From a virus: a stretch of DNA of 64,000 bases. Shown piece after piece: positions 16,522 to 25,055 of this stretch. Made by a program: the position numbers and the translations under genes. The stretch covers positions 103,993 through 167,992 of the IMG/VR virus record IMGVR_UViG_3300042731_004976. One strand, written 5' to 3'. The notes beneath the pieces are model-generated. The model had not been told where the DNA came from and did not search any database. It saw only the letters and a list, made by a program, of their open reading frames with translations. Each line of letters begins with the position of its first letter. Position 1 is the first letter of the stretch.

Positions 16522-17248
16522 TCGCGTCACTCTTACCGGGGTCGACGAGAAGACGAGCCCCGAGGAGCTGCTCAAGCTTTCTGCGCGCTACCCGTTCGCT
16601 GAGTGGGGCGTGCTGTTCTCCCCGAAGAGACAGGGAGAGGAGCCGCGCTACCCACCGAAGTGGTGGCTGGAGCAGCTCTACGAAGTGGTCGTGCTCAAGG
16701 GAGTCAAGGGCTACTCGTTCGCCGCGCATCTGTGTGGAAAGCACACGCGCGACGTCGTGCAGTACGGCAACCTGAATTGGGTCCACCCGATCTTCGAGCG
16801 TGTTCAGCTCAATGGCGTGAGTGCTTACTCCACCTTGATGGAGAACATGAGGTGGCCCGCAAGCGGCTTGGAGGTCATTCTCCAGATCGGGAAAAAGGCT
16901 AGCTTGGAAGAGGTAGCCAAGTTCTATCGGATGCTGCCCTTTATGGACCTGGCAGGCTTGTGGGATCCTTCGGGAGGTAAGGGCATCCGCACCAAGAAGT
17001 TCCCCGACGCCCCTACGCTTCCGCGAGGACCGAACGAAACGGTTACGCTGCGCATCGGTTATGCGGGAGGGATCTCTCCGGAGAACATCGAAGAGGTGTT
17101 GGGCGCGCTCAAGGATAAGCAGCACGTCTACTGGATCGACATGGAAACGGGTGTACGTACCGACGACTGGTTCGACGTGGAGAAAGTGGAGGAGGTCTTG
17201 CAGAAGGCCGAGCCCTTCGTCGACTCCCGATTCCGGAGGAGCGCGTGA
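16511..17248 (+). CDS. TIM-barrel protein, TrpF-like
   Basis: A 245-aa protein. Alternating strands and helices and the phosphate-site-like segment IGYAGGISPENIEEVL (around residue 183) recall phosphoribosylanthranilate isomerase (TrpF). Other TrpF catalytic residues are not obvious, so the substrate is unknown. A phosphoribosyl substrate would fit the nucleotide metabolism of the region. Confidence 0.5.
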   Translation: MPLSRVTLTGVDEKTSPEELLKLSARYPFAEWGVLFSPKRQGEEPRYPPKWWLEQLYEVVVLKGVKGYSFAAHLCGKHTRDVVQYGNLNWVHPIFERVQLNGVSAYSTLMENMRWPASGLEVILQIGKKASLEEVAKFYRMLPFMDLAGLWDPSGGKGIRTKKFPDAPTLPRGPNETVTLRIGYAGGISPENIEEVLGALKDKQHVYWIDMETGVRTDDWFDVEKVEEVLQKAEPFVDSRFRRSA

Positions 17249-17511
17249 CCATCATCAATCTCGACTACGGCGGTTGGTCCCGAGAGGATTGGGAGCGCTC
17301 CCTCCCCAAGCTGACTCCAGGCAAAGTCTGCGTTGTTCCGATGCGGCACCCCGACAACGACGATACGTGGGGTGTGGGTATCTACGACCCGTACAAGATC
17401 GAAGGTACCCGTGGAAAGGGACATCGCCTTCGAGGCATGCTCAAGGGGGTCAAGGTTACGACCTTCGGGGAAGCCGAAGCCGCAGTAGCTGCGTTGCGAG
17501 GAGAAGCATGA
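17245..17511 (+). CDS. Hypothetical protein
   Basis: An 88-aa protein from GTG with a 4-bp overlap to the previous gene. It contains a WGVGIYDPYKIEGTRGKGH strand-loop segment. No family recognised. Confidence 0.55.
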   Translation: MTIINLDYGGWSREDWERSLPKLTPGKVCVVPMRHPDNDDTWGVGIYDPYKIEGTRGKGHRLRGMLKGVKVTTFGEAEAAVAALRGEA

Positions 17512-18119
17512 GCGTCACAGGAGACATGCTGGCTACGGCGGATGCGGAAGCCTCGTACTACAAGGCGGTCGCTATTGATCTTCAGCGTCGCTTGACGGTT
17601 CTTCTAGCTGTTACCCGAGATGCGAGACAAGCCGCGGATCTTCCCTTGGACCTGGGTCCTCGGTTGCAGGACGCTATTCAGAAGGCCGAAGAGAGCTACA
17701 CGGAGCCCGACGGCCCGGCGCGCTCGTACTTGAGAGGCACGCGCTTCACCGTCGAGCAGCTCATAGCCGAGATGGACTTGGGAGGGTCTCTCGGTCTGGG
17801 TCAGTCCTTCGTCGAAGTGTGCAACGAGTTCGACCTGGACGCACAGGTCGCTGCCGGAGCCCTCGTGGAGCACTACGCTTCAATGGAGGAGTTGAAGGCT
17901 GCGCGTCAGAAGCGGCTTGCGCTCCTGAACGATAGGATCGACGAGGAGTATGCCAAAGAGCCCAGGGACGAGGCCAAGATCGATTCACTACGGCGCGAAG
18001 CAGCCGACCTCATTCGAGTGCTTTCGGAGGACGAGTTGGCTCCTATGAAGGAGCGCTTTGCTCGTCTCAAGCAGATCCTCGATGAGGGGCTTCCCAAGGA
18101 GCACCTCGCTGGAGACTAG
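17508..18119 (+). CDS. Helical coiled-coil protein
   Basis: A 203-aa, almost fully helical protein; residues 125-195 show heptad-like patterning. ATG chosen at 17508 with AGGAG just upstream and a 4-bp overlap. Function unknown. Confidence 0.6.
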   Translation: MSVTGDMLATADAEASYYKAVAIDLQRRLTVLLAVTRDARQAADLPLDLGPRLQDAIQKAEESYTEPDGPARSYLRGTRFTVEQLIAEMDLGGSLGLGQSFVEVCNEFDLDAQVAAGALVEHYASMEELKAARQKRLALLNDRIDEEYAKEPRDEAKIDSLRREAADLIRVLSEDELAPMKERFARLKQILDEGLPKEHLAGD

Positions 18120-18301
18120 TGATGGAGATCTGCAAGAAGTGCGGCAAGCGTCCGGTAGGTTTAGGTTTGGCTTCCCTCGCGAAGCGCTGTGCCGAGTGCT
18201 ATGCGGGAGCGAAGGAGGGCCTCGTCATGGTTTGCTTCGAGGGCGACGTGTCCGTACTCGATCAGATTCGTTCGAGCGGGCGGCGAGGTATCCTTCGATG
18301 A
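18119..18301 (+). CDS. Zinc-ribbon-like small protein
   Basis: A 60-aa protein (GTG 18119 or ATG 18122). CKKCGKRP and CAEC around residues 5-27 form a four-cysteine metal site. Confidence 0.5.
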   Translation: MMEICKKCGKRPVGLGLASLAKRCAECYAGAKEGLVMVCFEGDVSVLDQIRSSGRRGILR

Positions 18302-18519
18302 CGACCGCGGAGATACGAGGGTTCTTCGATAGGATTCGGAAGAAGTGGCCTCCCGAAGAATTCGATCTGACAATCATCGGTCCTCGTACCGATGGTGGCT
18401 ACGTCGTCACTATCCGGCGTACGCGCAGTTTCGCAGATATACATCGATTGGAGGCTTCTAGCTATCGGGGCGTCTTGCTGAAAGCGCTGGGTGCTTCTGG
18501 AGGGTATGATCGTGCCTAA
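18298..18519 (+). CDS. Hypothetical protein
   Basis: A 73-aa protein with ATGA overlap to the previous gene and a 14-bp overlap with the NAD kinase gene. No known motif. Confidence 0.5.
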   Translation: MTTAEIRGFFDRIRKKWPPEEFDLTIIGPRTDGGYVVTIRRTRSFADIHRLEASSYRGVLLKALGASGGYDRA

Positions 18520-19330
18520 GCGGGTCGTTGTAGTCGTCAAACGCAGCTCGTGGTCTCAGCGTGTGTCCTCCGGGGAACCACTTCCGGCCGGTTGGAAGCG
18601 TAAGGCGTTAGCAAGCCACAAGCAGCAGCAGAGGATCAGAGATCGAGTCCTTGACCTGATCCGTGGCTTTGGTGTGAAGCCTTGGATCGTTGAAGGCGCA
18701 GAGACTGCTTTCAACGCGCGAGGTGCGGACCTTGTGGTGTCTGTTGGAGGTGACGGTACTTTGCTTTCAGCGAGCCACTACGTTGGCAAGGAACCATTGC
18801 TCGGCATCAACAACGACCCGGGACGGAGCGAGGGACACTTCTGTGTCGATACCAGCGATGACCTCAGCCGCACGTTGGAGCAGGCGTTGAAAGATCCTTG
18901 CACGCACAGTGTGACTCGCATGCGTGTCTCCGTAGGAAGACGGGTGGTGGCAGATCGAGTTCTCAATGAAGCTCTCTTCAGCCACACGTGTCCCGCAGCC
19001 ATGACGCGCTTCCAACTCGGGAGCTACAAGTACGCTTGTTCTGGGGTGTGGGTAGGAACGGGTGCCGGCTCTACGGGTGCGCTGGCCTCTGCCGGGGGCG
19101 AGGCGATGCCGTTGTCTGCACACAAGCTGCAAGCCGTCATTCGAGAACCCTTCAAGGAATACGATGGCAACGTCATCCGCTACCAGAGTCGATCGATTCG
19201 TCTCACGAGCCTTACTGACGATGCGACACTCTACCTGGACGGACCGTTCCTCCGCGTACCTGTGGGTCTGGAAGACGTCGTCGTGTTCGATCGATCTCCG
19301 TCTCCTCTGAACCTGGTGATGAACCCATGA
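18506..19330 (+). CDS. nadK: NAD kinase
   Basis: A 274-aa ATP-NAD kinase, the usual length, which phosphorylates NAD to NADP. GGDGTLLSASHYV (around residue 78) is the catalytic GGDGT motif, and TGAGSTGALASAGGEA (around residue 184) matches the family TGSTAY-type motif. ATG at 18506 is preferred because GGAGG lies just upstream. It may convert NAD rebuilt by the NAMPT operon into NADP, or act on other nicotinamide derivatives; I infer this from context. Confidence 0.85.
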   Translation: MIVPKRVVVVVKRSSWSQRVSSGEPLPAGWKRKALASHKQQQRIRDRVLDLIRGFGVKPWIVEGAETAFNARGADLVVSVGGDGTLLSASHYVGKEPLLGINNDPGRSEGHFCVDTSDDLSRTLEQALKDPCTHSVTRMRVSVGRRVVADRVLNEALFSHTCPAAMTRFQLGSYKYACSGVWVGTGAGSTGALASAGGEAMPLSAHKLQAVIREPFKEYDGNVIRYQSRSIRLTSLTDDATLYLDGPFLRVPVGLEDVVVFDRSPSPLNLVMNP

Positions 19331-19632
19331 CTCCCGAGGAAGGCGTCGAGTTTCAGGTGGGTTCGGAGCCTGAGCTGGCTCCAGGAGTGCGGGGTGTCGT
19401 GTTCGACACGGAGAAGGGCATCTACGTTCCTCTCATTTTGGCCGAGGAACCCGGTAGCGGAGCGGTTTCCGCTTGGCTCGACACCTTACCCGCAGATCGC
19501 CGCGTTGTTTTTCCCAACGTGCTAAATGGTAAGCTACGCACGATGCTACAGCGTCGAGGATTTCACGAATCCCGAGAGCTGGATCCGATGAGCGGTGATC
19601 TGGTAGAGATCATGGAGCGCTTAGGCTCATGA
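19327..19632 (+). CDS. Hypothetical protein
   Basis: A 101-aa protein overlapping the nadK stop by 4 bp. The end (LRTMLQRRGFHESREL) recalls the last helix-strand of GNAT folds, but the acetyl-CoA loop is not present. Function unknown. Confidence 0.55.
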   Translation: MTPEEGVEFQVGSEPELAPGVRGVVFDTEKGIYVPLILAEEPGSGAVSAWLDTLPADRRVVFPNVLNGKLRTMLQRRGFHESRELDPMSGDLVEIMERLGS

Positions 19633-20003
19633 CGCACGGTAGTACGCCAAGAGCGCGAGGAAACGCGCTTACTCCGCAGCAAAGCTACTTGCTGAACCTA
19701 GCTTGTCGGGGTCTTGTAGATGCTTTCGGTCCCAACATCTTCCAGGTAGGCTCCTCGATGAGCCGACGGGACTACCGAGACGTAGACGTTCGGTGCATTC
19801 TGGATGATGCGGAGTTCGAGCACCTGTTTCCCTCTTGCTCGGAGCGCCCGCACGCCAACGCCTTGTGGAAGGTGCTCTGCGCTGCGATTTCCGACCATCT
19901 CTCTCGAATCACGGGCCTGCTCATCGACTTTCAGTTCCAGCAGCGGACGCAGGCCAACACAGAGTACCCGGGACAGATCAGAAGCGCGCTGGGAGTCAGA
20001 TGA
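19629..20003 (+). CDS. Minimal nucleotidyltransferase
   Basis: A 124-aa protein. GSSMSRRDYRDVDVRCIL (around residue 42) fits the GS...DxD pattern of the DNA polymerase beta-like minimal nucleotidyltransferases; DFQFQQRTQAN lies near the end. Substrate unknown. In another frame right after the stop (20004-20120) an open stretch reads like a Trp-rich protein end, so a frameshifted extension cannot be excluded. Confidence 0.65.
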   Translation: MTHGSTPRARGNALTPQQSYLLNLACRGLVDAFGPNIFQVGSSMSRRDYRDVDVRCILDDAEFEHLFPSCSERPHANALWKVLCAAISDHLSRITGLLIDFQFQQRTQANTEYPGQIRSALGVR

Positions 20004-20090
20004 TGCCGATGAAGCTGCGTGGATCTTTAACGGCGCCCCTCCTTCCGGGCGATGGACGTACAACTGGTTCTGGGAACTGAAAGAGAGACA

Positions 20091-20576
20091 ATGCAAAACC
20101 TACTGCCCTACCGCGAGCTTCTGCTGAAGAACATCGAGAGCGTGGTGAAGCTCGCCGGAAACGATGCCTACGTGCTGCGAACCTCTACGGAGGTCACCGC
20201 TACGCTGTGCGAGCTGATTCAGATCCCTGATGAAGTGCTCATCCAACCACTAGAGGCTCCCCTCGGAGTCGTCACTACGGCCGAGCACTACAAGCCGGGT
20301 TGGTTCCAAGACTACGATCCGTGGGAAGGAGAAGGCATCCCTCACAAGTTGATTCAGGCCGAAAGAACACATCTTCCTTGGCAACCTGCCCAGGAACCGA
20401 GCTGGGAGGAGGTAGCCCGCGGAATCGAAGAGTCGATCAAGAAGGTTCTGAAAGGCACTCCACCCGCGTCGGGGCAGAGTGCGGCGCTGGTCTACTCCCC
20501 GTACATGCTTCTTCTTTGGACTACGGATTCGCATCGGCCCTACTACACGCGGCACGCTCTGACGTGGATCGCGTGA
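20091..20576 (+). CDS. Hypothetical protein
   Basis: A 161-aa protein. ATG 20091 is chosen for AAGAGAG upstream; ATG 20052 in the same frame is the alternative. No motif recognised. Confidence 0.55.
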   Translation: MQNLLPYRELLLKNIESVVKLAGNDAYVLRTSTEVTATLCELIQIPDEVLIQPLEAPLGVVTTAEHYKPGWFQDYDPWEGEGIPHKLIQAERTHLPWQPAQEPSWEEVARGIEESIKKVLKGTPPASGQSAALVYSPYMLLLWTTDSHRPYYTRHALTWIA

Positions 20577-20580
20577 ACGT

Positions 20581-20658
20581 ATGGGTATTCGCAGCGTCGA
20601 GGACATGAAGAACGACAACCGTCCTGAGGACAGCAAGTTCGACAAGGATCGAGTGTGA
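20581..20658 (+). CDS. Tiny ORF, 25 aa
   Basis: A 25-aa charged frame that exactly fills the gap between two genes; its stop overlaps the next start (TGATG). Supported only by position. Confidence 0.35.
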   Translation: MGIRSVEDMKNDNRPEDSKFDKDRV

Positions 20659-21155
20659 TGAGTGCTGAGAACCTACTAGCTCGCTTGGTCTTCGACTCAG
20701 AAGAGATGTGCGGCCGTCCGTTGCCGGACATCCAGGAGAAGGACTCTCGGGTGACCTTTACCTTTCGCATCGAGGGTTCGGACATGGTCTGGTCTGGCTT
20801 CGCGTGGCTAGGACCTGGGTATGCTCCTGGTCCTACGCTCGCGAAGATTCACCCCCTAGCGAAGGAGGCTCGTGAGCTTCTGGTGCCGGGTACGCGCATC
20901 TCGTTCTGTTACGCCGGACCGTACTTCACGGGAGCGGGAGAGATCCTCCCGATCCACATCGCGACAGGGATTATCGAGCACGGGCGTCCGGTGTACTGGT
21001 GTGATGCGAAGCCTATCGCAGGAGAGTTGGACAAGGAGGAGTACTCGTTGACGATCCTAAACGGAACCGACAAACCGGGTAATTCGACATGCTCCGAGTG
21101 CTGGGTGCGCTTCGAGGAAGCGATGAAGGCGCATTCTTCTGGAGGTCACCCGTGA
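20658..21155 (+). CDS. Hypothetical protein
   Basis: A 165-aa protein with a strand-rich middle and a CSEC pair near residue 147. No family recognised. Confidence 0.6.
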   Translation: MSAENLLARLVFDSEEMCGRPLPDIQEKDSRVTFTFRIEGSDMVWSGFAWLGPGYAPGPTLAKIHPLAKEARELLVPGTRISFCYAGPYFTGAGEILPIHIATGIIEHGRPVYWCDAKPIAGELDKEEYSLTILNGTDKPGNSTCSECWVRFEEAMKAHSSGGHP

Positions 21156-21304
21156 GACGCGAGCCACCTCCCGATCCTATCGAGCTAGAACCTCGTACGA
21201 CAGGGGACGCGGTTTGGGGTGTCGTACTTGTCGTGTTTGCTGTTCTCGGCGTGCTTGCTCTCATAGGCATGGTTGCGGTGGCCGCCTTTCTTCCGACTCC
21301 GTGA
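21152..21304 (+). CDS. Single-pass membrane protein
   Basis: A 50-aa protein from GTG with a Pro/Glu-rich N-terminus and one hydrophobic helix at residues 21-46. GTGA overlap with the previous gene. Confidence 0.6.
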   Translation: MRREPPPDPIELEPRTTGDAVWGVVLVVFAVLGVLALIGMVAVAAFLPTP

Positions 21305-21495
21305 TGCTTACCGGAACGCCTTGCCCCGAGTGCCTGAGCGGAGATCTCGTCTTCGTCGTGGTGTGGGGCGACACGGCTTGCCGGCGTTGCGGTCAGAAGG
21401 TCTCAGAACGTTTGACCCGCAAGGAGATCCGGGCGTGCATGAAGGAACGTCGTAGGTTGGCTGCGGAGGAAGCTGCGAAGGAAGAGGACTCTTGA
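21304..21495 (+). CDS. Zinc-ribbon protein
   Basis: A 63-aa protein with CPEC (residue 7) and CRRC (residue 26), then a charged helix. Its stop lies next to the following promoter. Confidence 0.6.
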   Translation: MLTGTPCPECLSGDLVFVVVWGDTACRRCGQKVSERLTRKEIRACMKERRRLAAEEAAKEEDS

Positions 21496-21520
21496 CCATC
21501 GCTTTTCTTTACGGTAGCAT
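21492..21520 (+). promoter_or_regulatory. Class I promoter
   Basis: TTGACC at 21492-21497, a 17-bp spacer starting ATCG, TAGCAT at 21515-21520. ATG 21530 is 10 nt after the -10. Confidence 0.7.
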
Positions 21521-21529
21521 TCTGTTCCT

Positions 21530-21772
21530 ATGTATCGGTACGGGTTACGTTCCGGTTTTGACTCTGACGGTTCGGGAGCTGCACACGTGAAGAAAGAGGT
21601 GGGGATCGAAGAGAGTGCCGAAATCCAGATCGATGGCCCCCTCTTCGTGGCGTTTCTCTTTATCTTGATCTTTTCTTTCGGGGCGCTGCTGTTTTCCGTG
21701 TTCACCCTGTGGCAGATAGGGAAGGTCGAGAAGATGCTGGAAGAGCATCACGTACAGGGACGCTGTCCGTGA
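21530..21772 (+). CDS. Membrane protein
   Basis: An 80-aa protein with one long hydrophobic helix at residues 38-62 followed by a short charged helix. A GTG at 21587 would shorten it but keeps the membrane segment. Confidence 0.6.
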   Translation: MYRYGLRSGFDSDGSGAAHVKKEVGIEESAEIQIDGPLFVAFLFILIFSFGALLFSVFTLWQIGKVEKMLEEHHVQGRCP

Positions 21773-21861
21773 TCCGTTGGCGTCCAGACGTACCTTACTG
21801 CGAGTGCGTCCGTCGACACTTTGAAAGCTGCGGCGCGTACCGCAGAAGGGATATACCATGA
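21769..21861 (+). CDS. Small Arg/Cys-rich protein
   Basis: A 30-aa frame from GTG, overlapping both neighbours by 4 bp, which supports translation. Three cysteines and many arginines. Function unknown. Confidence 0.45.
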   Translation: MIRWRPDVPYCECVRRHFESCGAYRRRDIP

Positions 21862-22214
21862 ATGACGACCTGCAAGATACTGGGGAGATCAACACTCTGG
21901 ACGAGGCGTATTTTCACCTGAGCAACTCGGGCATCAACGTGTGCCTTGTCGAGGAACGCATGGAACGGACGCGACAAGACCTGGTTCGCGTTCGAGAGCA
22001 CACCTTCTACGTCGACTTTCAGATGCACGCCTTCAACACCAAGCTGTCGCTGCGTCTTCCCCTGGAGACCTCGGCCTTTGCTCACTGGCTTGGGTGGGCT
22101 TTGGTACGTGCTTCGAAGAAGATGCGTGTCGTCGAGCAGGAGGAGCAGATGAAGTACACCTCGATGGAGGAGCCTCAAGTGAAGTACTCCTCGGGGGCTG
22201 TCGAGTCCGGTTGA
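21858..22214 (+). CDS. Hypothetical protein
   Basis: A 118-aa soluble protein ending an operon just before the inverted repeat at 22221. No motif recognised. Confidence 0.6.
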   Translation: MNDDLQDTGEINTLDEAYFHLSNSGINVCLVEERMERTRQDLVRVREHTFYVDFQMHAFNTKLSLRLPLETSAFAHWLGWALVRASKKMRVVEQEEQMKYTSMEEPQVKYSSGAVESG

Positions 22215-22220
22215 ACTTCC

Positions 22221-22240
22221 ATGCGTCCATGTGGACGCAT
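22221..22240. repeat. Intergenic inverted repeat, copy 1
   Basis: ATGCGTCCATGTGGACGCAT: 8-bp arms around ATGT. One of four copies in the window, all between transcription units. Confidence 0.7.
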
Positions 22241-22250
22241 CAGGATTCCC

Positions 22251-22313
22251 GTGGCGTGGCCGACCATGAGGTCGGTTGGGGACCCACTTCGGATCGCGTG
22301 TGGGACACGCCAC
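22251..22313 (+). ncRNA. Candidate three-way-junction leader RNA
   Basis: Complementary segments predict P1 (22251-22258 with 22306-22313, 8 bp), P2 (22260-22265 with 22270-22275, 6 bp, loop ATGA) and P3 (22283-22287 with 22300-22304, 5 bp). The AGGAG ribosome site of the next gene follows P1 by 5 nt. This geometry resembles a riboswitch or protein-binding leader. Pairings were read by eye only. Confidence 0.45.
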
Positions 22314-22329
22314 CTTTCAGGAGATGCGC

Positions 22330-22521
22330 ATGAGCAAGTGGAAGAACGTGGTTTGGCGCCATCCGGACGGGGACCTGGTTCGCTTGATTCCCCAGACTGA
22401 GCAGGCAGCTGAGGACCTCGAACGCTGTGGACCGAAGATCTTCGAAGGTCTGAAGAAGCTGGGCTACGAGCCGGTGTCGGTGGAGCTGTCGAAAACTCCC
22501 GACGGGGTTCCAATTCACTAG
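22330..22521 (+). CDS. Hypothetical protein after structured leader
   Basis: A 63-aa protein; ATG 22330 has AGGAG upstream (ATG 22324 in frame is possible). It begins MSKWKNVVWRHPDGDLVRLI. Function unknown, but its leader suggests regulated translation. Confidence 0.6.
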   Translation: MSKWKNVVWRHPDGDLVRLIPQTEQAAEDLERCGPKIFEGLKKLGYEPVSVELSKTPDGVPIH

Positions 22522-22533
22522 CAGGGACTCCCA

Positions 22534-22719
22534 GTGATCACTGTGGGGGAGCTGATGGTCGACCCACAAGCAACCCGGCGCTTGGCTCAGTGGCTTCGGT
22601 TGAAGACCGAAGGCATGAGCGACCGTCAGGTAGCAAAGCTAGTACGCTGGAGAATCACTCGTCGGCAGATGCGCTGGTTCACCTACGAGGAGGTCGCTCG
22701 GAGCGCGCCCAAGCGATGA
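22534..22719 (+). CDS. Small helix-turn-helix-like protein
   Basis: A 61-aa basic protein (GTG). The pattern EGMSDRQVAKLVRWRITRRQ looks like a helix-turn-helix. The 3' end overlaps a convergent gene by 41 bp. Confidence 0.45.
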   Translation: MITVGELMVDPQATRRLAQWLRLKTEGMSDRQVAKLVRWRITRRQMRWFTYEEVARSAPKR

Positions 22720-23176
22720 TCTTGGAGTCGACGCACTCTCTTGCTTCGGCGTCCCATGCTTGAAGCTCGTCCCACAGCTCGTTGAACCCGGAGAGTTGCC
22801 CTGGGGGTAGGCCTCGTTCAAGCGCAGCTTTCTGGAGCATGAGAAACGCGCTCTCGATGTCCTCCCGGCGGTGGAGGGAGAAGACCATTTGGCTGCTGTC
22901 CGGGTCTGAGGCCCGCACCCAGCACAGGGGTAGGGTCTCCAGCTCCTTGCGGTAGGCAGCCACCAGGGCCTCCAGGAGCCTTGTAGGGACGCGCTGGTGG
23001 AACTTCCGGAGCCCTGGGTTGCCGTAGTCCTCCCAGCGCAGCAGCTCGCCCCTAGCCTCGAAGACGAGGCCCACGGTGAGCAAATGCTCGGGGTCCGGTT
23101 CCTTCTCAGAGAGGGCGGTTCCCTGGAGCAGGAGGTTCAACATGTGGATGCGCTCGGTACGGATTGCGTCGTTCAT
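22679..23176 (-). CDS. Hypothetical protein
   Basis: A 165-aa helical protein, alone on the minus strand. It is charged, with no membrane segment. No family recognised. Confidence 0.6.
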   Translation of the reverse strand: MNDAIRTERIHMLNLLLQGTALSEKEPDPEHLLTVGLVFEARGELLRWEDYGNPGLRKFHQRVPTRLLEALVAAYRKELETLPLCWVRASDPDSSQMVFSLHRREDIESAFLMLQKAALERGLPPGQLSGFNELWDELQAWDAEARECVDSKIIAWARSERPPRR

Positions 23177-23245
23177 GCCCCCAAGGACGCAGAGGGGTCT
23201 CGGAATCTGACGAAGAAAAAAGATCCGTTTTCTAGATCCAACCCC

Positions 23246-23274
23246 TTGACCATCCCGATTCTATGCGATACCTT
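23246..23274 (+). promoter_or_regulatory. Class I promoter
   Basis: TTGACC at 23246-23251, a 17-bp spacer starting ATCC, TACCTT at 23269-23274. The gene start is 25 nt later and has a ribosome site. Confidence 0.68.
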
Positions 23275-23298
23275 GGTGTTGGAAGGAAGAAGGAACCG

Positions 23299-23550
23299 AT
23301 GGAAACACTGGAGTTCGTACAGAACGTGAGCAAGCATGCAGGGGAAGAGGGGCTGGTCCTGAGCCTCTGCGGTTCGGACGGGTTCGAGATCGGCGTGCAG
23401 TTGCCTCAGGGTTTCGGTGTCGGGCGGGAGACCCCTGAGTACCGGGACCTTCGGGCTTGCCGTGCGGTGGACCAGGAGTGGACGGTGGAGGCTCAGACGG
23501 AGCTGGGCGTGCTGTTCCTCGACATGCTTCGGGACGGGGAGCTGGGCTGA
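23299..23550 (+). CDS. Hypothetical protein
   Basis: An 83-aa protein; ATG 23299 is preceded by AAGGAAGAAGGAA, a good ribosome site. Acidic, no known motif. Confidence 0.6.
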   Translation: METLEFVQNVSKHAGEEGLVLSLCGSDGFEIGVQLPQGFGVGRETPEYRDLRACRAVDQEWTVEAQTELGVLFLDMLRDGELG

Positions 23551-23924
23551 TGGCACGGGCAGGCAGTAGCGATCTTCGCTTCGAGGACTACGAGTACGAG
23601 TTGGAGCGCGAGTCCCCGATCTTGGACGAGAACGGAGAGATCGAGGACTACGACTACGAGTGCATCACGCTATTCATCAGCGGCAACTACGACCCGGGCG
23701 AGGCTCCTAGCTGGGGCTACTACGGGGGTTGCCCGGGGGCTCCGGCAGACGTCGAGATCTTCACCATCGAGGTGGAGGACGAGGACGGCAAGCGGGTCAA
23801 GTGGGACGGCACGCTGGACAAGGACGAGGAGCGTCAGGTGTGTGCCTCTCTGCGAGAGCAGGCTGAGGACGAGATCCGGATGTGGAAAGAGGACGCTGCT
23901 GCGGCACGCGCGGGGCTCGACTGA
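23550..23924 (+). CDS. Acidic Tyr-rich protein
   Basis: A 124-aa, strongly acidic protein with repeated DYE/EYE near the N-terminus and a GGCPG loop. Such acidity can mimic DNA, but that is speculation. Confidence 0.55.
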   Translation: MARAGSSDLRFEDYEYELERESPILDENGEIEDYDYECITLFISGNYDPGEAPSWGYYGGCPGAPADVEIFTIEVEDEDGKRVKWDGTLDKDEERQVCASLREQAEDEIRMWKEDAAAARAGLD

Positions 23925-24340
23925 TGGTTTCGAACGAGCGTGTCTCGTTGAGGCCCCAGCGCTTCCGTTTTCGGGTCGGTGCTGTCGTGGCTCTGTCTCA
24001 GGAGGGGTTTGACGCTTTCGAGCAGGACCGCACTCCGGGTTGGTCCTCGAAGTGGAAGCTCGGGGACCGCCTCACGATCCTCAAGAAGTTCCCTAGCCGT
24101 AGTTGCTCAGAAGAGTACCTAGTGCTGTATCCTGGTGGGGGCACAGGGCGTTTGCCGGCGCACCTCATCAACACTCGGTGGGAGCAGGTCGAAGACCCGT
24201 GCCCCAGAGAGCGTAAGCAGCTGCGGGAGGTCATCACGCTCCAAGAGGAATGTCGGAAGGCGGGCAAGCAGGAGCGCGCGGAAGAGTTGCAGCGGGTTCG
24301 GGCTCAGCTCCTTGCTGCCATTCAGGAGGCTGAAGCATGA
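23924..24340 (+). CDS. Hypothetical protein
   Basis: A 138-aa basic protein: strands in the first 85 residues (RFRFRVGAVVALS), then a charged helix. No family recognised. Confidence 0.55.
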   Translation: MVSNERVSLRPQRFRFRVGAVVALSQEGFDAFEQDRTPGWSSKWKLGDRLTILKKFPSRSCSEEYLVLYPGGGTGRLPAHLINTRWEQVEDPCPRERKQLREVITLQEECRKAGKQERAEELQRVRAQLLAAIQEAEA

Positions 24341-24609
24341 AGATCACACTCACCTACGTGAGCACCCCGGGCGGTGCTGGGAAGAAGTTCCACTACAAGA
24401 CGCTGGGCGGGGCTCGCAAGAAGGCGAGTCGCCTTGTCGGAGGCTTTCCCAAGTTCGACCCTGACGGCTACGCTGTGTCCCGTGCCCGGGGCGACTGCCT
24501 CTTCGTGACGGGAGACGCAACGCTGGAGGACATCTTCCCCGGCATCACTTCGGGTGTCGACAAGGCGGGCCATGGCCTGGGTTACATGCAGGGTCGAGGT
24601 GCGTCGTGA
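24337..24609 (+). CDS. Hypothetical protein
   Basis: A 90-aa basic protein with a 4-bp ATGA overlap. Contains KKFHYKTLGGARKKASRLVG. Function unknown. Confidence 0.55.
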   Translation: MKITLTYVSTPGGAGKKFHYKTLGGARKKASRLVGGFPKFDPDGYAVSRARGDCLFVTGDATLEDIFPGITSGVDKAGHGLGYMQGRGAS

Positions 24610-24794
24610 ACGTCGAGGCCCTGGTAGAGGCCGAGGAACTCGTGCTCGACGACGGGTGCGGCATCGGAGGCCCCTACATCCCGGACGGCATCGTCCGTAT
24701 CTACGACCCCGAGGATTGCTACAACGTGCTTGGATCGGGAGAGACCGCAGAAGAAGCGTGGGACGAGTACTGGCGCTGGGCACAGAACCCATGA
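24606..24794 (+). CDS. Hypothetical small acidic protein
   Basis: A 62-aa protein from GTG, with GTGA and ATGA overlaps at its ends. Ends in a TAEEAWDEYWRWA helix. Confidence 0.55.
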   Translation: MNVEALVEAEELVLDDGCGIGGPYIPDGIVRIYDPEDCYNVLGSGETAEEAWDEYWRWAQNP

Positions 24795-25006
24795 TCACTT
24801 GGGTCGAGAATCCAGCCCAGTGGATCGAGGTTCGCGATGACAAGTTCAACACGAGCCGCTGGTGCCTCGTAGTTGCCGGCTACGTGCGCGTTCGGTCTAC
24901 GGACGAGGCTGAGATACGGGACCTGGCAAAGCGGCTCAGAGAGCTGTTTCCGGAGCCGCAGAGCCCACACCAAAAGAAGGCGAAGAAGAAACGATCTTCT
25001 CCTTGA
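24791..25006 (+). CDS. Hypothetical small protein
   Basis: A 71-aa protein with a strand-rich N-terminus and a Lys-rich tail. Last gene before a class I promoter. Confidence 0.55.
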   Translation: MITWVENPAQWIEVRDDKFNTSRWCLVVAGYVRVRSTDEAEIRDLAKRLRELFPEPQSPHQKKAKKKRSSP

Positions 25007-25031
25007 CAATCCCTTCTTCATACGGTAGCGT
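25003..25031 (+). promoter_or_regulatory. Class I promoter
   Basis: TTGACA at 25003-25008, a 17-bp spacer starting ATCC, TAGCGT at 25026-25031. The gene starts 25 nt later and has AAGGAG. Confidence 0.75.
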
Positions 25032-25055
25032 TAGAGGGTAAGAAGGAGTACAGCG

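Noticed and set aside
22221-22240. Inverted repeat as a CRISPR repeat
   Set aside because: Copies are far apart, with no regular spacers and no cas genes.
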